44,026 bases of DNA from Planctomycetota bacterium (GTDB lineage: Bacteria; Planctomycetota; Phycisphaerae; UBA1845), in the NCBI GenBank assembly GCA_024276605.1, contig JAJRWX010000079.1, forward strand, positions 1 through 44,026, written 5' to 3'. Both the position numbers and the translations under genes were made by a program. Shown here piece by piece: positions 26,746-34,634 of the stretch. Positions within the stretch are counted from its first letter, which is position 1; each line of letters begins with the position of its first letter. The notes beneath the pieces are model-generated. The model had not been told where the DNA came from. It did not search any database and saw nothing but the letters and a program-made list of their open reading frames with translations.

Positions 26746-27801
26746 ATGCGAACGGATGCTGTTTTCATCGATAAATCCTTTCCTTCGACCAGGTACCAAG
26801 GCAGTAAACGAAAAATAGCCCAACGTATCGTTTTAGAATTAAGCGATCTCGATTACCTTAGCGTACTCGACGCATTCGGAGGGACAGCCGCGGTCTCTTA
26901 CGCTTTCAAACTTGCCGGGAAACACGTCACGTATAATGACACATTACAATTTAATCAGCAGATTGGTCTTGCGCTGATTGAAAACGACACAACTACGCTG
27001 GACGATATAACCGTAGCTCATATTGGTATGCGTCAAAGCCATATCACCTACGGCCACATGATCCAAAAACTCTTTCACGATATTTATTATACTGATGAAG
27101 AAAATCAGTGGTTGGATGTCGCCGTGGGTAACATCCGTTCGATCAAAAACCGATACCTCCAAGCCCTGGCGTGGTTTTCATTATTTCAAGCCGCCATGAG
27201 CAAAAGGCCATACAATCTTTTTCACCGCCGTAATTTGTATATGCGTACATCCAAAGTCGAAAGATCCTTCGGTAACAAAACAACATGGGACCGCAGTTTT
27301 CAGGATCATTTCATAAAATTTGCACGGCAAGCGAACGCTGCTGTTTTCGACGGCGGAAACACTTGCGTAGCTCGCCATCAAGATGCGTTAGACTTCGAAC
27401 CCAGCGCGACGGATTTGGTCTATATTGATCCCCCTTACGTTGGCGCTACAGGCCACAGCGTAGACTATCTCGCTTTCTATCATTTCCTCGAAGGTATCAT
27501 GCAATACGACCAATGGCCAAGTATGATCGATCACCGCTCTAAACATCGTCGATTAGCAGCCGTCGATAATAAATGGTGCAGCAAAAAGACAAACCACATG
27601 ATGTTTCGTCAGATTATCGAACACTATGCAACGTGCATCCTAGCTGTTTCGTATCGAAGCGATGGGATACCATCCATCGAAGAACTGGTTGCCATGCTAA
27701 AGCAATTCAAAGCAAATGTGCGGGTTATCGACATCTCACGTTACCAATATGCCCTCTCAAATTGCAGAAATAGTAGAGAGATGCTAATTGTCGCACATTA
27801 A
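26746..27801 (+). CDS. D12-class N6-adenine DNA methyltransferase (orphan)
   Basis: This 351-aa S-adenosylmethionine-dependent enzyme is of the Dam/D12 type. The motif order is X-I-IV: RYQGSKRKI (residues 16-24), the SAM-binding DAFGGTAAVSYAFK (42-55), and the catalytic DPPY at 228-231. Between them is a variable target-recognition region that includes HRRNLYMRT. The C-terminus has ILAVSYRSDGIPS, which resembles motif VI onward. It would methylate the N6 of adenine in a short site that cannot be read from sequence. No restriction endonuclease is adjacent, so it is either an orphan regulatory methyltransferase or a relic of a restriction-modification unit. It starts 8 bp after pyrG, an odd partner. 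There is no visible ribosome site, so it may be translated by coupling. Confidence 0.9.
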   Translation: MRTDAVFIDKSFPSTRYQGSKRKIAQRIVLELSDLDYLSVLDAFGGTAAVSYAFKLAGKHVTYNDTLQFNQQIGLALIENDTTTLDDITVAHIGMRQSHITYGHMIQKLFHDIYYTDEENQWLDVAVGNIRSIKNRYLQALAWFSLFQAAMSKRPYNLFHRRNLYMRTSKVERSFGNKTTWDRSFQDHFIKFARQANAAVFDGGNTCVARHQDALDFEPSATDLVYIDPPYVGATGHSVDYLAFYHFLEGIMQYDQWPSMIDHRSKHRRLAAVDNKWCSKKTNHMMFRQIIEHYATCILAVSYRSDGIPSIEELVAMLKQFKANVRVIDISRYQYALSNCRNSREMLIVAH

Positions 27802-28164
27802 CGTCGATAAAGGTCCGATTAGCTCATCGATTGTTACAGCCCCAGGACGATCAAGAATAAATACAGTATCACCGTATTAATACATACAAATAAACTGTTG
27901 CAATTGCACAACCGATGAATCAATATCGAGCGCCGGCCGGTAGTCCTATGCGACTTTTACCTATTGGGTTGGTTATTGTCAGGAGCACGTAATCCTGGCT
28001 ATAGGCGGGCAACTTGCGCTGTATCGAGGTGCGTCAATTGTGATACCAGCGAGTCCTGACGTATGACTGAGACATTAGTCAGTATATGTCACCCTGGTTT
28101 GAGGAGGTACGCTTCGGCGTACTAGGGAAAGAAATGGGCAAGTAACTTGGTTTGGGAGGAAGGA
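27802..28164 (+). other. 5' region of the HDOD-GGDEF gene
   Basis: This 363-bp stretch has no convincing gene. It contains the hairpin at 28107-28122 and a strong ribosome site GGGAGGAAGGA just before the ATG at 28165. I compared it by eye with cyclic-di-GMP riboswitch motifs and saw no match. Confidence 0.5.
28107..28122 (+). promoter_or_regulatory. UUCG-capped hairpin in the leader of the HDOD-GGDEF gene
   Basis: GTACGC-TTCG-GCGTAC forms a perfect 6-bp stem with a stable UUCG tetraloop about 42 bases before the start codon. It may shape the 5' leader or mark a processed or attenuated transcript. No T-run follows, so it is not a classic terminator. Confidence 0.4.
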
Positions 28165-29661
28165 ATGAATTCAGATCTTTTGGAGAAAATCGAGGGTTCA
28201 CCGAGGTTGCCGACACCACCGGCGGTTGTGATGAGGTTGTTGGACCTTACCCAGAATGAAAATACAACGGTTCAAGAGTTAGCAGATACCATTGCGCTGG
28301 ACCCTGCGCTGACCTCCAAGGTGCTTCGCTTTGTGAATTCTCCTATTTCCGGCGTTACCCGAACCGTGACTTCCCTACCCCATGCCGTAGCTATGCTGGG
28401 GGTGCGTGCTGTTAAGTTACTGGCGCTGTCCTTATCGTTTTTGTCACCACGACGTGACTGTAATTGCCAGGGATTCGACACAGAATCCTTCACCATGCAA
28501 TCAGCTATATGCGCTATTGCTTCTCGTAAGCTGGCCGACATCACAAAAACGGAGTCTCCACAGGAAGCTTTTTTAGCTGGTTTATTAAGCCAAATCGGTC
28601 GGCTGATGATCGCCATGACTGTTCCCAAGGAATATGAGGCTGTACTTGCACGATCGACCCAGGCTCCATCGGATTTAGCCCTCATCGAGCAAGACATACT
28701 TGGTTTCAACTATACAGACATCGGTGCTCGCGTACTGCGCCGGTGGCGATTGCCTATGGCTACATGCGATGCTATCGCGCAATACCGACAGTCGAACACA
28801 CAACCACCAAAGATGCCGTTAGGAAAAATTCTGATTGCCGGGGAATCTTTGGCTACGCTGCTTTGTCCGTCTGCCAATCAAACTCCGCTCGACAGCGACA
28901 CCTATGTTCACACAATGAAGAATCTGTTCGACATGGATCACGATCAGGCTTCACAATGTCTATCGCTCATTGCCGCCGAAGCGGATGAAATGCGTCACAC
29001 GTTGTCATTGCCATCCGATAGTCTTCGATCTCTTGAAGAGCTTGACTACGCAATGAAAGAGCGCGTAGCTGAGCTTAGCATGGCTGTGCATATAGAACAT
29101 CAGGAAATGGCGGAAAATCAGGAGGAGTTGATGCGACGCGCCACGACCGATGCACTTACAGGTATCGCCAATCGAGCCGCTTTCGATGCGCGTATGTCAT
29201 TGGAATTAGAACGCGTCGCGCGGTCGGGTGAAACATTTGGCTTGCTCATGATCGATGTCGATCATTTCAAATCGTTCAACGATACGTATGGCCATCAAGC
29301 CGGCGATCGCGTGCTGAAGGAGGTAGGCAAAATCCTCGATGATAACGCTCGCAAAGTAGACTATGTGGCGCGATACGGAGGTGAAGAGTTTGCCGTCATC
29401 GCCCCAGATACGCCGTCGAATGGGCTGTTGTTATTGGCAGAACGACTTCGTCAAGCCGTGGAAAGTTTACATATTCCATGGCAGGGTGATCCACTAAAAG
29501 TGACGATCAGCGTTGGTGTAGCTGTGGTTGAGGAAATTGTGACTACGGAATCCACCGCAGCCATCATCAAAGTTGCCGACGATCAGCTATACCAAGCCAA
29601 AGCTAGCGGTCGAAATTGCGTACGAAGCCATAACTGCAAGGCAGCAGCCCTATGTGGGTAA
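28165..29661 (+). CDS. HDOD-GGDEF signalling protein (probable diguanylate cyclase)
   Basis: This 498-aa cytoplasmic protein has two domains. The N-terminal HDOD domain (about 10-210) has LPTPPAVVMRLLDL, IALDPALTSKVLRFVNSP, SLPHAVAMLGVRAVKLLALS and LLSQIGRLM; HDOD domains are signalling modules related to HD phosphohydrolases but lacking the metal site. A helical linker leads to a GGDEF domain (about 330-490) with DALTGIANRAAFD, MIDVDHFKSFNDTYGHQAGD and catalytic GGEEF at 405-409. RKVD at 396-399 is a proper inhibitory I-site for cyclic-di-GMP feedback. It probably makes c-di-GMP under HDOD control; its input is unknown. The ATG at 28165 has a strong ribosome site GGGAGGAAGGA. It is monocistronic with a long leader. 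Confidence 0.93.
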   Translation: MNSDLLEKIEGSPRLPTPPAVVMRLLDLTQNENTTVQELADTIALDPALTSKVLRFVNSPISGVTRTVTSLPHAVAMLGVRAVKLLALSLSFLSPRRDCNCQGFDTESFTMQSAICAIASRKLADITKTESPQEAFLAGLLSQIGRLMIAMTVPKEYEAVLARSTQAPSDLALIEQDILGFNYTDIGARVLRRWRLPMATCDAIAQYRQSNTQPPKMPLGKILIAGESLATLLCPSANQTPLDSDTYVHTMKNLFDMDHDQASQCLSLIAAEADEMRHTLSLPSDSLRSLEELDYAMKERVAELSMAVHIEHQEMAENQEELMRRATTDALTGIANRAAFDARMSLELERVARSGETFGLLMIDVDHFKSFNDTYGHQAGDRVLKEVGKILDDNARKVDYVARYGGEEFAVIAPDTPSNGLLLLAERLRQAVESLHIPWQGDPLKVTISVGVAVVEEIVTTESTAAIIKVADDQLYQAKASGRNCVRSHNCKAAALCG

Positions 29662-29707
29662 TTTACCTTGATCTGTAAAGCGGGGTTCGCCATGTATACT
29701 TGGCTCG

Positions 29708-29908
29708 ATGGAGTCGTGTTTCGATTATCCCCATGTTTGTCCCAAAATCACTTCTCTCAATGAGTATTCCCAATTAGCTCGACATCTCCTACAATCAGCA
29801 TGGCGTGGCGCTCGTGGGCAGAGCGTCGATAATTTTCTAAATGATTATCGAATCGCATTCCGGCGCAATGGCGTGTCACTCATGAGTTCCTTTACGCAGC
29901 ATGTATAG
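29708..29908 (+). CDS. Small hypothetical protein
   Basis: This is a 66-codon frame with ATG start. The peptide has a plausible amphipathic stretch (EYSQLARHLLQSAWRGARGQ) and no low-complexity bias, but no ribosome site is visible and I recognise no family. It lies 46 bp after the HDOD-GGDEF gene on the same strand. It may be chance. Confidence 0.28.
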   Translation: MESCFDYPHVCPKITSLNEYSQLARHLLQSAWRGARGQSVDNFLNDYRIAFRRNGVSLMSSFTQHV

Positions 29909-30088
29909 TACGATCGTTATCATCGTGGTATGTAGCATACAATTTAACAATGACGCGTTTGAAACGATGGACCAAAGGCCCACACTACTTTATTTGGCTG
30001 CGTTGACAAACATGTAGACCTGCCACACCAGAACTTGAATACGGCTGATTCCACGAGTAGGTCGACAAACCCACTGGAGATTGATGAT

Positions 30089-30637
30089 ATGCATCGGTTG
30101 ACAACCAGGACCGCCGTTGTGTTCGTTACAGTCACATTGACACTCAACGGTTGCTCCGATTCTTCCGCTCGGCGTACCCAACTTAAAACGGATGCTTCTT
30201 CAACACCATCGCGCATGCAGGATGCGTCCCGTGTTGATGCCGATGATTATATTCACCTATCCGAGCAGGAGTGGCGTACACGCCTATCGCCGGAACAATA
30301 CCGAATTCTCAGAGAAAAAGGGACGGAACGTGCGTTTTCCGGTGCCTACTGGAATCATAAGGGCCAAGGTGTTTACAGATGTGCGGCATGCCGACTCGTT
30401 TTGTTTAATTCCGAAACAAAGTTCAAATCCGGTACAGGATGGCCAAGCTTCTGGAAGCCTGCTAAAGACGATTCGGTTCAAACGAAATCTGATCTTAGCC
30501 TTGGTATGCGCCGCACGGAAGCGCTATGCCACCGATGCAAATCTCATCTCGGGCACGTTTTTGATGATGGGCCGGCACCGACAGGTCTACGCTATTGCAT
30601 CAACTCAGCTTCGCTAATTTTTGAGGATCGTGAATGA
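30089..30637 (+). CDS. msrB: Peptide-methionine (R)-S-oxide reductase MsrB, lipoprotein form
   Basis: This 182-aa enzyme reduces methionine-R-sulfoxide in oxidised proteins. The N-terminus is a lipoprotein signal ([19 protein letters not shown] then N-G-C), so the enzyme should be membrane-tethered outside the cytoplasm. The MsrB domain has the zinc sites CAAC and [21 protein letters not shown], and the catalytic Cys in [14 protein letters not shown] lies eight bases before the ATG at 30089. The frame continues upstream to 30035 without support. Electrons must come from an extracytoplasmic donor. The neighbouring membrane flavin-ferredoxin protein is a tempting but unproven candidate. The stereo-complementary MsrA, also a lipoprotein, is encoded at 36.4 kb. 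Confidence 0.93.
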   Translation: MHRLTTRTAVVFVTVTLTLNGCSDSSARRTQLKTDASSTPSRMQDASRVDADDYIHLSEQEWRTRLSPEQYRILREKGTERAFSGAYWNHKGQGVYRCAACRLVLFNSETKFKSGTGWPSFWKPAKDDSVQTKSDLSLGMRRTEALCHRCKSHLGHVFDDGPAPTGLRYCINSASLIFEDRE

Positions 30638-30828
30638 ACAGGTTTGATAAAATAATCTACCCCTGTTGGCGTTATACCTGCGACATATTTGGAATAAGTG
30701 CATGCTGGCACTGATCACTGATTTGGTATCATACGCATGTGTAAAGATGTGTATTTTTTCGAAACAAGCATGATTTTTCTACTTTCAAAGATATAAATCT
30801 GTAGATGAGGTAAGAGAGCCTAAACACT

Positions 30829-33171
30829 ATGTGGTTAAGTCAATATATGAAGTGGCTGCATACCGGATGGCCGGCTGGCAAAATCGAAAAACTTCCGGAA
30901 GTACGAGAAGATGGGACAACCGCCGTGCCCGGTCTGCGGGTTGTCGGCGATCTGACTGGTGTCCCACTGCTCAAATTTTCTGCGGACACCGGCGCCAAGG
31001 CCATTCGCGCCATTTTAGCTGAACCTAATTTCCAAAAAGTAGACCAAGACACCGATCTACTGGATGTCGCTATCATTGGCGGTGGGGTTTCCGGTGTAGC
31101 TGCGGCGATTGAGGCCAAAAAAGCCGGCTTGAAGTTCGAGTTATACGAAGCCACACAACCCTTTTCGACGATCGTCAACTTTCCCAAAGGAAAGCCGATC
31201 TTCACATATCCTACAGACATGACGCCGGCGGGTGATCTCCAATTTACCGCTACCGTCAAGGAGGCGCTGGTAGCTGAATTAGACCAACAACGGCGTGACG
31301 CCGGAATCGAGCCTATTATACGGCGCATTGAGACCATCGAACGAAAACGCAGCGAGTTGGTCCTTCACTATGGTAATAAGCAAGTGCGAGCGCAGTGCGT
31401 GATCGTTGCCATCGGTCGTACCGGCAACTTTCGCAAATTGGGTGTGCCCGGCGAAGAAATGGAAAAAGTGTTTAACCGCCTGCATGATCCACTCGAATTC
31501 AAAGGGAAACATGTTCTGGTGGTTGGCGGTGGTGACTCAGCTATCGAATCGTCCATTGCGTTAGCCCTCGCCGGTGCGAAGGTCACGCATAGCTATCGTC
31601 GCGACTCGTTTGCTAGACCCAAACCCGAAAACCTTGAAAAACTTAATCAACTCGTGTCTAACCCTATAGCTGAAGTTGGTGTGGCGGAACCTTCGTCGGA
31701 GCGCGTGACGACATCGTTTACACCCAGCATGAATGCGCCAACGGTTGAGGGTTCGATAAGTTTAGCCCTTTCTACTCAGGTTGTCGAAATACGCGAGAAG
31801 GAAGTCATACTTAAGGGTGTCGAAGATCAACTCGACACATGCCCCAACGATGTAGTGTTCTCAATGATTGGCCGGGAACCGCCGTTGGACTTCTTTCGCC
31901 GCGCGGGCGTGCCTATTCGTGGTGAATGGCGGACGAAAACGTTCGTCGGATTTACGATATTTACCGCGTTTTGCCTTTTTCTTTACCACTGGAAAAAAGA
32001 TGTAGTTGAGCTACCTATTCAATCATGGTTTCGACAGCACGGATGGTTCCCGTTCAACACAGATGTGCTTTTTACGTCGTTAAGTAGTGCCATTTCGTCC
32101 GCGGCCAATACTAAGACACATTTTTTATACACTTTGAAGCAGTCTATGGCGGATGGTTCATTCTACTATTCTCTCGCTTATAGCGTTTGCATTGTTGTGT
32201 TCGGCATAAAGCGTATCAGGCGGCGCAGAACGCCTTACGTCAAAGTGCAGACGTTGACGTTGATGGCCATTCAGTGCTTCCCTTTGTTTATTCTTCCGCA
32301 GTTTTTGTTACCGTGGATGGGTCATAATGGTTGGTTTGAACATGGCATCATGGGATGGTTCGGCGATCAATTTTTTCCGAACGGCTCTTACTGGCGATCC
32401 TATGGTTTCGTGTTGGCTTGGCCGCTGTTCTTTAGCAATGTCTTCACAGATGGCCCTATATGGGGCTGGCTCGTCGTAAGCATGGTCCAAACTTTTATGA
32501 TCATTCCTCTCATGGTTCGCTATTGGGGTAAGGGGGCTTATTGCGGTTGGATTTGTTCGTGTGGCGCTTTGGCTGAGACACTCGGCGATACCCACCGCCA
32601 TAAGATGCCACACGGACCGGTCTGGAATCGTCTCAACATGGTAGGCCAAGTCATTCTTGCTTTTGCATTTATTCTGCTCTTGCTGCGCGTAGGTGGATGG
32701 ATGTGGCCGGGGTCATTCTTTCAGACCGGCTTTGTCTATGCCTTTAAGAAAATACCCTACCTGAATTACACATGGTCTGTAGATGTCATGCTGGCGGGTG
32801 TGCTCGGATTGTCTTGTTACTTCTGGTTCAGCGGGCGCGTCTGGTGCCGGTTTGCCTGTCCCCTGGCAGCGCTGATGCATATTTACGCCCGTTTTACCAA
32901 GTTTCGCATTTTTGCCGAGAAGAAAAAGTGTATTTCGTGTAACGTATGCACATCTGTATGCCACCAGGGCATTGACATCATGAACTTTGCCAACAAGGGT
33001 AACCCGATGGTTGATCCCGAGTGTGTGCGTTGCTCAGCATGCGTACAAAGCTGTCCTACCGGCGTGCTTTCGTTTGGACGTTTCGGGCCACAGGGTAAGA
33101 TTATACATGATAAGCTGGTTGCCTCGCTGGTAAGAGTGGAAGATATAGGGCTACCATCATCGCTTACATAG
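30829..33171 (+). CDS. NAD(P)/FAD oxidoreductase - membrane - 4Fe-4S polyferredoxin fusion
   Basis: This 780-aa protein has three parts. Residues 1-about 370 form a thioredoxin-reductase-like flavoprotein with dinucleotide motifs GGGVSG (84-89) and GGGDSA (about 228). The GLRVVGDLTG stretch at 35-44, normally near the end of such enzymes, here comes first. Residues of about 380-690 are a membrane domain with several spans and NapH/CcoG-like cysteine motifs (YCGWICSCGALAE and WCRFACPLAA). A two-cluster ferredoxin follows, with CISCNVCTSVC (from 701) and CVRCSACVQSCP (from 732). The chain suggests that NAD(P)H electrons pass through FAD and iron-sulfur clusters to or across the membrane. The acceptor is unknown; extracytoplasmic disulfides or a quinone are options. 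It lies between msrB and glutamate dehydrogenase. Confidence 0.87.
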   Translation: MWLSQYMKWLHTGWPAGKIEKLPEVREDGTTAVPGLRVVGDLTGVPLLKFSADTGAKAIRAILAEPNFQKVDQDTDLLDVAIIGGGVSGVAAAIEAKKAGLKFELYEATQPFSTIVNFPKGKPIFTYPTDMTPAGDLQFTATVKEALVAELDQQRRDAGIEPIIRRIETIERKRSELVLHYGNKQVRAQCVIVAIGRTGNFRKLGVPGEEMEKVFNRLHDPLEFKGKHVLVVGGGDSAIESSIALALAGAKVTHSYRRDSFARPKPENLEKLNQLVSNPIAEVGVAEPSSERVTTSFTPSMNAPTVEGSISLALSTQVVEIREKEVILKGVEDQLDTCPNDVVFSMIGREPPLDFFRRAGVPIRGEWRTKTFVGFTIFTAFCLFLYHWKKDVVELPIQSWFRQHGWFPFNTDVLFTSLSSAISSAANTKTHFLYTLKQSMADGSFYYSLAYSVCIVVFGIKRIRRRRTPYVKVQTLTLMAIQCFPLFILPQFLLPWMGHNGWFEHGIMGWFGDQFFPNGSYWRSYGFVLAWPLFFSNVFTDGPIWGWLVVSMVQTFMIIPLMVRYWGKGAYCGWICSCGALAETLGDTHRHKMPHGPVWNRLNMVGQVILAFAFILLLLRVGGWMWPGSFFQTGFVYAFKKIPYLNYTWSVDVMLAGVLGLSCYFWFSGRVWCRFACPLAALMHIYARFTKFRIFAEKKKCISCNVCTSVCHQGIDIMNFANKGNPMVDPECVRCSACVQSCPTGVLSFGRFGPQGKIIHDKLVASLVRVEDIGLPSSLT

Positions 33172-33194
33172 ATATTTCGTTATCTTGTAAGCGA
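33160..33194 (+). terminator. Hairpin overlapping the stop codon of the flavin-ferredoxin gene
   Basis: TCGCTTACA (33160-33168) pairs with TGTAAGCGA (33186-33194). Within it AGATA/TATCT adds five pairs around a TTTCGT loop. The stem spans the TAG stop. No T-run follows, so it may be an mRNA-stabilising or partial terminator element ahead of glutamate dehydrogenase. Confidence 0.5.
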
Positions 33195-33251
33195 GGTGGA
33201 ATCAAATGAGATTGAAAAAGTGAGTCAACTCAAAAAACGGAGGATTTCAAA

Positions 33252-34550
33252 ATGAGTCATAACGATCATGTTAGCCTATTTGACGATGCACTCCGTCGAT
33301 TGGACAAAGCGGCTACGCATGCAACCATCGATGCCGAATCACTCGCGCGACTCAGAAGCCCCAAGGCGTTTATCGAGGTGTCTATCCCGGTACGTATGGA
33401 TGACGGCACGCTTCGCGTCTTCACGGGCTACCGGTCGCGCCATGATGATTCACGCGGACCGGCTAAGGGCGGTATTCGTTTTCATCCAAGTGTTTCACCC
33501 GGTGAGGTCAAGGCCTTGGCATTTTGGATGACGTGCAAATGTGCATGCGTTGGCATACCCTTTGGCGGCGGCAAAGGTGGTGTAATCGTTAACCCGCAAG
33601 AACTCTCTCGTTTGGAACTCGAACGACTAAGTCGAGGTTACATCCGACAAGTAGCTGATTTCATCGGGCCCGACACCGATGTTCCCGCGCCTGATGTATA
33701 CACTAATGCTACGATCATGGGTTGGATGATGGATGAGTATTCAAAAATTCACCGCCGCCGCACCCCAGCAGTCATCACGGGAAAACCCATTGCGCTAGGC
33801 GGAAGTCTCGGTCGTGGCGATGCCACCGGACGTGGTGCGTATTACTGCATCAAAGAACTAGAGAAAAAACGTGGCTGGAATCCCACTGAAGTAAGTGTTG
33901 CGATACAAGGATTTGGTAATGCCGGACAGCATGTGGCGCGACTGCTTCATGCTGATGGTTATAAAGTCGTAGCGGCCAGTGATTCACGCGGCGGTATCTA
34001 TTCACCGGATGGATTTGATATCCCCAGTCTCATCCAAATGAAGTTGGATTCGCGCCGCTTGGAAGCGGTCTATTGCCACGGAACCGTTTGCGAAACCATT
34101 GATGCCAAGAAAATTACCAACGAAGAATTGCTCGAATTGGACGTAGATTTACTTCTACCGGCAGCCTTGGAGAATCAGATCACGAAAGACAATGTAGATA
34201 ACATCAAAGCCCCTATTATTGTAGAACTGGCCAATGGCCCAACGACAAGCGAAGCTGACGAAGTCTTGTCTAAGCGCGGCACGATGGTTGTACCGGACAT
34301 TCTTGCCAATGCCGGCGGTGTGACTGTCAGTTATTTTGAGTGGGTACAAAACAGGGCGGGTTACTACTGGACCGTCGAAGAAGTTCATCAAAAACTCCGT
34401 CCCATTATGGTTAGCGCATTTAACGCCATTTACGCGGTGATGGAAGATAAAAAAGTAGATATGCGCACGGCTGCGTACGTGGTTGCCCTGGAGCGCATCG
34501 GCGAAGCCATCGCTGCGCAAGGCACGGCAGATTTCTTTGTTAAATCTTAA
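33252..34550 (+). CDS. Glutamate dehydrogenase (Glu/Leu/Phe/Val dehydrogenase family)
   Basis: This 432-aa enzyme interconverts glutamate with 2-oxoglutarate and ammonia using NAD(P). The substrate domain has GYRSRHDDSRGPAKGGIRFHP, with the Lys of PAKGG, and CVGIPFGGGKGGVIVNP, with the catalytic Lys. PDVYTNATIMGWMMDEYS follows. The nucleotide-binding domain begins at AIQGFGNAGQHVA (GxGxxG). The C-terminal VSYFEWVQNR is typical. The size and the IPFGGGKGG segment fit hexameric GdhA/RocG-type glutamate dehydrogenases better than leucine or phenylalanine dehydrogenases, which are shorter. ACGGAGGA precedes the ATG. The acetolactate-synthase-like gene follows after 84 bp, and a hairpin precedes it. 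Confidence 0.94.
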   Translation: MSHNDHVSLFDDALRRLDKAATHATIDAESLARLRSPKAFIEVSIPVRMDDGTLRVFTGYRSRHDDSRGPAKGGIRFHPSVSPGEVKALAFWMTCKCACVGIPFGGGKGGVIVNPQELSRLELERLSRGYIRQVADFIGPDTDVPAPDVYTNATIMGWMMDEYSKIHRRRTPAVITGKPIALGGSLGRGDATGRGAYYCIKELEKKRGWNPTEVSVAIQGFGNAGQHVARLLHADGYKVVAASDSRGGIYSPDGFDIPSLIQMKLDSRRLEAVYCHGTVCETIDAKKITNEELLELDVDLLLPAALENQITKDNVDNIKAPIIVELANGPTTSEADEVLSKRGTMVVPDILANAGGVTVSYFEWVQNRAGYYWTVEEVHQKLRPIMVSAFNAIYAVMEDKKVDMRTAAYVVALERIGEAIAAQGTADFFVKS

Positions 34551-34634
34551 TCATAAGTTGAGCGTGTATACCATAGTGCATTAGGATCGATACTTTATTT
34601 TGCTTGAATGATTGATCCCACAAGAGGATACCCT

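Noticed and set aside
27802-28164. Possible cyclic-di-GMP riboswitch ahead of the GGDEF gene
   Set aside because: No match by eye to the conserved core of known c-di-GMP riboswitches; only a simple UUCG hairpin is present.
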